A DNA stretch of 64,000 nucleotides from Leuctra nigra. Its lineage: Eukaryota > Arthropoda > Insecta > Plecoptera > Leuctridae. Positions 54,725 through 64,000 of the stretch are shown here, in pieces (within the stretch, counting starts at the first letter, position 1; the number at the start of each line of letters is the position of its first letter). Location of the stretch: assembly GCA_934045905.1 (NCBI GenBank), contig OW203768.1, positions 4,306,316 through 4,370,315 on the forward strand. The letters are read 5' to 3'. The notes below the pieces were generated by a model. That model worked only from the letters and a program-made list of their open reading frames with translations, ran no database searches and had not been told where the DNA came from. The position numbers were made by a program, and so were the translations under genes.

Positions 54725-56842
54725 GTACGTAAACACGGCAGTTCAATGGGAATGTGCGCTCAATGTGGCTGAAGAGAGTGGTGAATGTTTTAACGCAATA
54801 GACGAACAAAGCGGCAGAGCTGGATACGGTTTTGTTTGAGGGCATGGATTTTTTATATGGATTTTTTTGAGCAGCCTTGAAGTGTGTAGTGACCTTGCCT
54901 AGAGCGCAGGGTGAAATTTAGATGATTATAGAATAATTGGTTTTGTTTGACGTGAGTGAAAATACTTTCAAGTTATGTATTTATTTATTTATATTAATAC
55001 CTATTTGAGCCTGAAGGGCACTGATCAAATAGACCAATATTATGAATTTGAGACAATTAAATAAGTATGAAATATTAATAATACCTGCGTCTATATTTCT
55101 ATTTTATTTTAAACTGCGGTATAGCTACGTAAAGCATTATTTTTTTGTGTTTTTCCAAAATCATAAAATAAAATTCTCGTGGGCAATCAAAATATTAATA
55201 CTATTTCATTAAAATGTACATCAAATATCAGCAACCATGACCATTCACAACATTTGGTACAGCCAAATAATCTACGCCAAAATTACCATACAATTATGTA
55301 CGATTAAAGAAACAGCTAAAAACTAAAAAAATATATAAGATTCATGATCTCTAAAACGCTATTATCCTAGACAATTTCTGCAGGTAAAATCCTTGTGCAA
55401 TGTTTTGAAATGGTTAGTAAAATGTGAAAACTCCATTGACCGTGAAAAGTAGGGCATTGGTGTGGTTGGAAGAGGAGGAGGGAGAGGGGGGGGGGATCGG
55501 GCGAAAGTGGCTGTCAGACTCATCATCTCGAGCCCATCTATACCTGGTGAAAAACATCCCACCAGAATACACACTTTTAGCACAAAATTGGATTTTTTTT
55601 ATGAAGTATAAAAACGTAAATATATTTTTATAGGTAAAAGTCAATCTGGCAAGAGTGACAACTTTCTTTCGATCACTGACTTGTCCAGTTTAGTTAATAT
55701 ACATCTATGAATTCGAAGAGGACATCTCTCAAGTTTCTTAGGAAATTCAGGGGGCGGACATTTTGTTGGCACGTTGGCAGGTCAGATGAAACTTATAAAT
55801 GGAGGTAAATCAATGCGTTTTTGTAAATTCCTCTTCATATTAATGATTTCTCCTGAGCCTACAATTGCCCAGGTAACCAATAATAAAATCAAATATCACA
55901 AAAAGACACAGAACGAGCTATTCTGAATGCTGAAAACAAGATGGTGCCAATAATTGAGTGAAGTCAAGTGAAAACTATTAATAGATCGGTCCATAAATTA
56001 TCTCTGTGATAATGTGACTATTTGGTTCCAAGAAAAAAATCAGTTTGGTTTCCCAGATTGCTTTCGCGTTTAACAACAATAGGTTTAACAATATGACAAA
56101 AATGTGAAATTATTTCAGCCCAGAAAATTTCTGAATAAATCAATTCAAAGTTGGTTTGACCAATTATCTTGGTTTTACATAAAGAGTTCTTGGACAATAA
56201 AATTTAAATGTCTTTGATATTTATTATTGCAAACAAATAATTTGTTTCACCTTGAATATAGTTTGAATATTTATCATCCCTCAATTTTCTTGGAATAATT
56301 ATTTGATGCTTCTTTGAAGATCAGCACTGAAATAATGAAATAATAACTTTGTAATTTTGTAATTTTGCTAATAAGGAACATAATTTTATTCAATGCCAAA
56401 GGACTTTTCTTAAAATCAAATTATTAATAAAATCAGTACGACGTAAAACATATTATAATATCTACAAAATCATAGACTAAAGATATGTAAGAAAATAATT
56501 TGAAGGCATCAAAACTGTTATGGTTAGAATTTGCGGCTGTCAAAATTACGAAATTGAGATTAAAGCTTATCCGTCGAATAATTACTTCGAATAAGACCAA
56601 TCTAGCCAATAAGAAAGCTAAACACTCAAGTGCGTTCCAATAATATTTAAAAAAAAAATCCAAGAACATTCAATAATATTTCCTCTGCATTTGTATGTCA
56701 TAATGAAATTTGTACAAATTCTAGATTAAAAGTGATTACGAAGAGTGTTATCTGAAGAAATGTGGTAACCACGTGAAAAGTTAAACAGTGCATTAAGACA
56801 TGCTGTGTCGAGAGAAAAGTGACAGATCATCATCCGCCCTTC
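54725..56842. other. Non-coding DNA up to the gap
   Basis: 55743-55860 matches the repeat at 38308-38425 (GGACATTTTGTTGGCACG). 55460-55500 is G-rich (GGAGGAGGGAGAGGGG). No gene supported. Confidence 0.5.
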
Positions 56843-57042
56843 NNNNNNNNNNNNNNNNNNNNNNNNNNNNNNNNNNNNNNNNNNNNNNNNNNNNNNNNNN
56901 NNNNNNNNNNNNNNNNNNNNNNNNNNNNNNNNNNNNNNNNNNNNNNNNNNNNNNNNNNNNNNNNNNNNNNNNNNNNNNNNNNNNNNNNNNNNNNNNNNNN
57001 NNNNNNNNNNNNNNNNNNNNNNNNNNNNNNNNNNNNNNNNNN
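56843..57042. other. Assembly gap (200 N)
   Basis: Exactly 200 N. The round length suggests a placeholder gap, so the true distance is unknown. Confidence 0.99.
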
Positions 57043-60000
57043 GAGCCCTAGTCATGGCACATTGAGATATAAATTAGAAAATTTGCAACATGACCAATTG
57101 TCAGTAAGCAATTTACTCATCATAAAACTAAATTCCAACAGAAGAAAAAGGGTCAGTTTCATTTTTTATTGATTATTTTCTTATTATTATAATTTCGATG
57201 GTTTCACCAATAATTTCTACCTATACTTTTTATGAAATTGTACACTTGCCCACATTTTTGTGTCAATTTGTGGCTAATATGCTGTATACACGGCGTCTTT
57301 GTTCTAAGCAATATTCTTGTTCTCACCGAACATGTTCTAAGCAATAAATAAATATTATTATATTATAAGTTGAAATTTGATTTTTTTTTTTTTATAAAAA
57401 TGAATTATATTCATCTGGACCATTATTTTTTGGAATTTAAAAATAAATCAAAATAATTGAATTATACTTATAGATTAGTTACCCAGTTCTGTGTGTCTGT
57501 CTTTCTGTGGGGAACGCCGTCGCGCGCATCTACTGGTACGCGTCATGTTTTACATGACGGGTCCCTCTAGTATTTCTAGAATATGATCCGGCGTGTGTCC
57601 ACTTTAACTATCAACGCGTTACGAAATCTTTATATAATATATACGTCCGTATAATACTAGGGACGCGATGAAGATCAATGCAAAATTCTACGCACAATAT
57701 CCAATGACTTCGCCAATATATTCATAATATATCCAGATCGATTCATACCCTCATTTACCTCTGCCTTCTGGCAGCTTTACATAACAAAAACATCATAAAG
57801 AATTTCAGAATTTACATAGAAACTCTGAGATGAGTTATAACATTATGCATAATACTTGGAAATATTCTCTGATTTTAAGAAACAATCATAGAGTCGCCGA
57901 AAGCAGAATATTCCAACGGTTTTGTTACAACTTATACATCACTGATTCTGCTAATAATATTAACGCACTTCTCGGAAACGGATGAAAGTCAGCTTTGGAT
58001 CCTGGTGTGGCGTAATGTTGGTGACATGTCCCGCATTGTGACGTGATTTCCATGCATTACACACTCAATGCAGGTGATTACATGAATCCAACGATATGCA
58101 TGTTCAAAATCAATATATTATTCACTCTTGCGAAATTGGAAATTATTTTTATTTTCTCCGTTTTGCGAGCGATACGGGATTAATGTCTAAAATCAAGACT
58201 TTCCTTTGTTCTGAAATAATGTCGAGTATATTAAATAATATGGGGGTAACATTATTTATCATGTACTCAGTCAAAAATGTATATACGTCAAGCTATATTT
58301 TGAATATTCTCAAAAGTCGAGAAATAACTTGTCCTCCCTGTCAAAGTTGAAATCTCTCCAAAATACTTCAAGTCAATTGTCTCGATTTTACTTTGCACAC
58401 TTTTGGAATGATGTAATCAAGCTCAAGATGTCAACAAATACAGTTATATTGAAGTATTCTCTTACACAATGGCTCATGTCACAATTACAAACATGATTGT
58501 ATGAAGACAGAATTACTCAAGAATGATTGAAATGGACTTCAACCCTTCTACCTGTGAGCTACAGAACTGTACTCAAAGCAAAACAAAGTCGTTCTCCTGC
58601 CAAGATCATGGCACGGACTTTAGAAAGGGACTTTACATTCCCTCTCAAACTGTTGGCCACGCCTGACATTGCAATACACAATTAATCTTTGCGTCCTCTT
58701 CGTCGACTCCCTTCTTTCTCCAAATAACAATTATTCCACTTCGTTCGCTCTCTCATACACTTCGTCTTGTACATTCTATTATAATTTCTAGCATGCGATT
58801 CACAAAAAGGCTTTGGCCGGTATTTGTTGGGGTTCTGGATCTTATACACTGAAAATCTCTATACTTACTTAAATCATAGGAATATTTTATTTTATTCCTG
58901 TATGTTTTTCACGCCAGTATGTTGTTAGGACACAACTAATAACATAATGTATTTACTTTAGTGTGAAGAAAACAAAACTTATAAACTCAAGAGGAAGAAA
59001 CAATAGGGGATTATGAGTTGTAGTAAATTAATTGATCTTTAATAAGAAGGAACACTCTTTTGAAAATTTGTTTCTCCTGAAAGTTGTTAGCAGATTATAA
59101 ATTCAGAATTTAACTACATTTGAAATTCAGCTGCCAGGGCTCTATTCTAAAACTTCAATATTCTCGTTTCTGCTGGAATCCGATTCGGTGTAATGTTAAT
59201 CCATATGGCCGTGAATTGGATTCCCATAATCGCCAATCGGGAATAAGATACGAATCATTTGGGTATAAATACATATATTTACTATATAAATAAATATAAA
59301 TAAATTTCTGTCTGAAATCTTATAACTGCCATAAGAATACCATGCATCTGAAATAATTTAGTTTTCGTTATAGAATAAGGGCCATGGGCGACTTTTCAGT
59401 ACTTCTAGAATCTAGGGGATGACAAAAAAAACTTTTCAATAATAACTCATTTGCCCTTTGAACATTAGAGGTAATGCGTCTATTCGTCAAAATGTTTCCA
59501 AAATATAAAAAAGTCACGTGAATTTCTTCAGCAAACCGCAATCATAAACAAACTCCGTGCGGCTTGAATCGATTAAATATGGAATTCCTCTCTACGAATG
59601 CAACAGCCGTCAACAAAAGCCTCCCAAAGCATCTAATAATAACCACAGATGTGTCAAGAAGTGAAAAGCACGCGGTGTGATGCCACAAGCTCCTGGCTGG
59701 CAGTGAAAGTCTCAGCTGATTCCATGGCAACGGACATGTGAGAAAGTGCTCGAAACCAACACAGCACTGAACGCGGCCGGTGAAAACCATAAGAGTCGTA
59801 CCCACAGACTAATTGACGCTATTAAACAGGAGACGATTTGATTTGTTTTTTGTTAAAAATGTATACAACCTTGACCTGGATCAAGGTGATTTTCAAATTG
59901 TTTTTTGTTTGTAAAAATAATGGAAACAGACTGAGTCTAGATACCCATATAACATGAAGGTATAATTATATACTTTAGTTATGTTGTCTATCTATGACAT

Positions 60001-61130
60001 ATTAATGAATAAATTGAATCTTACACAATAGTTAAAATAATTATTTACTATCAAAATAATAAATTAATAATTATTATTATTTATGAACAAAATAAAAAAT
60101 TACCAAATACATGTTTTTTTACAATTCATACAATAACTAAAAAAATGCATACAAGAATATTTATAATTATTCTAATTCTATCTTACAAATCAAAATCTCA
60201 TTTTTACAGTTTTTGTTGGCCCGTTAGGTATATTTTATTTAAATACAAAATTTGTTTACCCGATATAGTCTCTTATGTTTAAAATAATACGCCAAAAATT
60301 AAAAATAAACTCAAAAGGCTATTTGTTTCATATCTCTTTTAAATTGAATTTTTATTTTTGGCGTATGATTTTAAACATAAGAAATTATATAGGGTACTTA
60401 AAAATCGTGAGAAGAGAAAAACAAATGCATTGCAGAAAAGTTAAGTTGGTCTTCTAAAATTATAATTTCTTTTGGCAATAACTGTCACTATAGTTTTTAT
60501 CGTGGAAAAACGACTTCTAGTTTCATTCTAACCAATTCAGATTTTCATAAAACATTGTGAAACAAAAATGCATTTATTCCACTTCCCAGAAGGCCCACAA
60601 AAGATTACAAAATCCTCCCAACTGAAGATGTCAAGCGTGTTGGCGCAGACTCGTGCGTAACAGTGAAGAGTACATTGTTGTCAGACGACATTGTTCGGTG
60701 GAAGACAATAAACTCTAATACAATCAGCTCAGTGCATAACCGTGATTGTGAAACACCTCCCATAGCAGACTAGGCGACAGATTCTAAAGAATAGAAAACC
60801 ATGAGAAAACAGACGAATTCAATTATATCTCGACAAATTGTATGTACTTAATCATTTATATTTTTAACAAACTCCCAGATTTTAGTAAGATCGAAAGTTA
60901 ATAACTGTTTGTGTCCACTTTAATGACAATACAGCTGCTTTTACATTCACTTTTTAAATTAACAAAGTTAACTAATTATTTTAGATGTAGGTATATTACT
61001 TGAAGCTTATGCAAACGGCTTGTTGCAAACGACTGGTTTTGTCCCGAATCTCGTCTACTTAATTATGTACTATAGATTCATTAAATTCTGGAAAAACAGT
61101 TTTGAATGCCTTTGAATATTTAATCCTTTA
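57043..61130. other. Gene-poor AT-rich stretch
   Basis: 57270-57365 resembles a LINE 3' tail (GCAATAAATAAATATTATT). 59170-59265 is related to the 32048 hairpin MITE (AATGTTAATCCATATGGCCG). No exon with usable splice sites and coding bias was found; ORFs of 60-90 codons here look like chance. Confidence 0.5.
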
Positions 61131-61347
61131 AAGTCTGCCACTATGGGCTAATGGCGCCGGATGAATGATTATGCCGATGATAAGGAGGTAAGGATGTTGG
61201 TAAGGATAATAGGTAATAGGTAAGGATGGACGGTAGGAAGGAGACTGTCCTGGTATATTGGTAGAGCACATTCCCAGCATTTGCCTATTGACTGAGGAAA
61301 TCAACGAGAAACCCTCAGTCGTGAAAGGAATCGAACCCGAGATCTGA
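61131..61347 (-). mobile_element. SINE-like repeat, copy 5
   Basis: GGGCTAATGGCGCCGGATGAA, GGTAAGGATGGACGGTAGGA, ATTCCCAGCATTTGCC and GAATCGAACCCGAGATCTG. Same order of blocks as copies 3 and 4, with a small internal expansion of GGTAAGGAT / TAATAGG words. Confidence 0.7.
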
Positions 61348-61411
61348 TAATTTTTCTTGCAAAGACTTTTTAAATGGGAGCAAAATTGACGGTGACAAAA
61401 ATTCTTTTAAA

Positions 61412-62058
61412 CTATAGGAAAACGCTCCGTGTAACGAGTTGGGGAGCGAGTCTTCGTACTGCATGTGATTGATAAGTATGCGTTTGTAAGTCTGTGCTAC
61501 AGGTCGTGGAAGGGAAGCATCAAGATGGCACTGCTAAAATTATTAAAATTCCTGGCATAAAATTGCAAATATTTCAAGATTATAGAACAAAATGTCCTTA
61601 AAATAACAATACATTACGAAGATAACGACATATGAGTCTGAAAATTGACAAAATACCTAAAATGTTGGTCCCAATGACCATGCAAAGTTTTAAGTTGAAC
61701 GGTCAAACGGTTCTAGTTTAAATGTCAAAAACACAGGAAAGATGGTTTTAAATTTTAGCCAATGGGAGGATTTGGCGGAAACTTTGTAAGATGGAGGACA
61801 ATGTTGGTTGCAATGACTTTACGAAATTTCAAATTGATTGGACCAACCAATCGAAAGATAACTTGTTAAAATTTGAACCGATCAGCGGATTAAAAAATTA
61901 GGGTCTGCAACGCCCATCAAAGGTCCGTACATGTGTGCAAAATTTCAGCTTGATCGAAAAAAACTGTGACCTGTATAGCATCAGTAACAGATATAACAAG
62001 AAAAAACAGATGTCTGTGCCAAAAAAGCCAAATGGAGTCTCTCGCTTTGCTCGCTCAA
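61412..62058 (+). mobile_element. GCTCAA/CTAGG repeat family, shortened copy
   Basis: It starts CTATAGGAAAACGCTCCGTG and ends CTCGCTTTGCTCGCTCAA. The interior has GACCATGCAAAGTTTTAAG and AAAATTTCAGCTTGATCG. About 650 bp, so part of the interior is lost. Confidence 0.8.
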
Positions 62059-62198
62059 ATTATTTATTTAAAAATTATAACTCTGACATAGAAGTACGTA
62101 TGTAGTGAGTAGTTACACCTATTACATCAGTAAAATTAAGGATATATTGGCAGCAATGCTCTATTTTCAATTAAACAATCTAAAATGGTTCACTCTAA

Positions 62199-62314
62199 GG
62201 CTGCGTTTCACCAAGATTCCAAACCCGGGTAAGAGGCGGTAAACCTGGTTTAGGAGCCTCTAAACCAGGTTTACCGCCTCTAACCCGGGTTTGGAATCTT
62301 GGTGAAATGCAGCC
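62199..62314. mobile_element. 116-bp almost perfect hairpin MITE with TAA duplication
   Basis: GGCTGCGTTTCACCAAGATT at the left is inverted as AATCTTGGTGAAATGCAGCC at the right. AAACCCGGGT, GAGGCGGTAAACC and TGGTTTAG pair inside, leaving almost no loop. TAA flanks both ends (62196-62198 and 62315-62317), as for Harbinger/Tourist elements. Confidence 0.88.
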
Positions 62315-62482
62315 TAAAGAGTTTTCACGCTATCGTGAAAAACATTTGAAAACTAAATCTTGTTTTATCCATGTAACCATATTTCACACTAAAAAAACTA
62401 GAACGGGGATTTTTCTATTAAAGATGAAGTAGAAACATTTCTATCATTGACATGGTCATTCCAATTATGAAATTATCAATTA

Positions 62483-63390
62483 CTAGGAAAACGCTCTGAG
62501 TAACGCGTTGATGAGCGAGCACTGATACGCGCAATACCTCGAACCGAAATTCTGTTGATCGAAAATGTCCTTAAAAGCCAATAATTCTTGAATTTCGTCA
62601 CAGACTTGTATGAAAATCTCCAACAATTCCAAAAATATTGGTCCCAATAACCACGCAAAGTTTTAAGTTGATCGATTGAACCTTTATGATTGAACGATTC
62701 CTTGTTAATTTACAAAAATCACAGGATCTCGTTCAAAAAATATTTAAACGGTCATATCAGTTTCATATTATTATACGTTTGAAAGTTTCTGCTCTAACAA
62801 CCTTGAAGTGAAGATCCGAATATGCCGTGAAATGTGAAATTCGAGAAATATGACAGCCAACACGCAAAATATCCGTAAACTGTCAATAACTGTTGAATTT
62901 AAACACAGTTTAGTCTGAAAATTGTCAAAAATACAGATAATGTTGAACCCGATGACCATGCAAATTTTTAAGTTGATCGGTCAAACGGTTCTGGTTTAAA
63001 TTTCAAAAAGCACATGATTTTTTTTTAAAATTTTAACCAATGGAACGATTTGGCTGAAAATTTGTAAAATAAGAGACAATGTTGGTCTTAATGACCATGC
63101 AAAATATAAGGTTGATCACATTTGTCGAAGACCATTTTCATTTTTCAGCCTATCAGGAGATGTTTATTTAAATTTTAACCAATCAATGAATTTCAAAAAA
63201 AAATGGAGTCAGCAAACAGAGAAGGTTGTCTCTACATGTGTGCAAAATTTCAGGTCGATCGGTGAAACTGTGCGATTTCTATTGCTCCATTTAGCAGACA
63301 AAAACAAAAACAAAAAAAAACAAAAAAAAACAAAAAAACAGAGGTCCGTGTCAAAAGAGTCAAAAGAAGACGCTCGCTTCGCTCGCTCAA
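62483..63390 (+). mobile_element. GCTCAA/CTAGG repeat family, full copy
   Basis: It starts CTAGGAAAACGCTCTGAGTA and ends GACGCTCGCTTCGCTCGCTCAA-like sequence at 63390, after an A/C-rich run (63299-63340). Internal words AATGACCATGCAAA and AAAATTTCAGGTCGATCGG are present. Confidence 0.85.
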
Positions 63391-63822
63391 TCAATTACGA
63401 AATGATTTATGAATCATTTTCACCAATACATAGATTAGTGAAACCGCCTCTACATATCTTTACACACTTCTATACTTTCTTATAAATCAAATGCTGAACT
63501 TTCTTATAAATCAAATGCTGTAACGCCACAACATTCGTTAAATTAATACACCTAAACCTTATTTCGACTAGCAAACAGTTTGTGTCCTTTAGTGCCCATT
63601 AGCCACCGAAATGGTCTGCATTGTGTGAACTACGTATCAAACGGTTATCGTCACAAAGGCGCTAAGTGCTCTCAAACACCGTGTCACCTGCTAATCTACT
63701 CGATGTAAACACGTCGTTTGTTCTACTTGATGTAATTACTCTCCGTTACTCCACGGATTTGTGGCGACTTCACAATGAAATTGACATTGAATCGGCTGTT
63801 GTTCGAGTGAGAAAGTGGACAG

Positions 63823-64000
63823 ATGGACGAAGAAGGCCAAGAGAAATTACGACAAGGAATGATGTGTGGTGGAGAATCGATCTTGTGGCTTTTAGATTAT
63901 GTGGATTTGTGGAGGATCATTGGAAATCGCTGTTCTGTAGTGAAAATGCAGGAGATGATCGACGAAATATACAGAGTTGACGGACAAGGATTGACTTACG
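63823..64000 (+). CDS. Candidate first coding exon running off the right edge
   Basis: ATG at 63823 opens a frame of 59 codons with no stop to the window end (MDEEGQEKLRQGMM..., then CGGESILWLLDYVDLWRI, MQEMIDEIYRVDGQGLTY). An in-frame TGA just upstream supports the start. The base composition is less AT-rich than the surroundings. The overlapping 104-codon frame in this place lacks protein-like features. Family not recognised; no donor is visible because the window ends. Confidence 0.4.
   Translation, partial: MDEEGQEKLRQGMMCGGESILWLLDYVDLWRIIGNRCSVVKMQEMIDEIYRVDGQGLTY

Noticed and set aside
56726..57172. Frames crossing the N run
   Set aside because: They are translations of unknown bases and carry no evidence.
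58096..58350. 84-codon plus-strand frame
   Set aside because: AT-rich, low coding bias, no splice or start context; probably chance.

Overview
This window is nuclear DNA of a eukaryote, most probably an insect. The evidence is AT-rich sequence, small GC-richer exons with GT/AG introns, AATAAA/ATTAAA signals, a two-domain C-type lectin of the insect haemolymph type, an RTE-like LINE and many hAT and Harbinger-type MITEs. A hemipteran is my guess only; the species cannot be fixed from the sequence alone. A 200-base N gap (56843-57042) shows it is a scaffold assembly.

Minus-strand gene block (1-48.4 kb). Five genes lie head to tail on the minus strand, read from high to low coordinates: an uncharacterised helical protein (10 coding exons, 48409 to 23257), HAUS4 of the augmin complex (22983 to 18716), RPA3, the small replication protein A subunit (18127 to 15466), CDKAL1, a tRNA methylthiotransferase (14513 to 8400), and the 5' part of APC7 of the anaphase-promoting complex (6565 off the left edge). 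I rebuilt all exons by matching splice sites, phases and family similarity. Three of the four recognised genes serve chromosome replication or division. A five-exon, two-domain C-type lectin gene (36291-39978) lies on the plus strand inside one intron of the uncharacterised gene.

The most unusual feature is a set of four separate tandem arrays, each made from a short block that straddles an exon-intron junction. They are a 24-copy array of 105 bp (29431-31930, acceptor side), an 11-copy array of 111 bp (44158-45360, donor side), and a 3-copy array of about 150 bp (41711-42126, acceptor side), all in three exons of the uncharacterised gene. The fourth is a 3-copy array of 115 bp (37676-38024, acceptor side) in the nested lectin gene. 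Every copy carries its own splice-site sequence.

Repeats. Four hAT-type non-autonomous elements have exact 8-bp target duplications, and one is nested in another. Others are a probable fifth hAT element, a PIF/Harbinger-like MITE with a TTA duplication, a 116-bp hairpin MITE, several foldback elements (one about 1.46 kb), an inverted pair of broken THAP-domain fragments, five copies of a SINE-like repeat, and a family of about 0.9 kb present in at least seven places, here called the GCTCAA/CTAGG family. A LINE with an intact 977-codon ORF sits in the last intron of the uncharacterised gene.

Right third (48.5-64 kb). This part is mostly non-coding, repeat-bearing, AT-rich DNA. Two candidate first coding exons on the plus strand (54678-54724, and 63823 off the right edge) may start genes that continue beyond the window.
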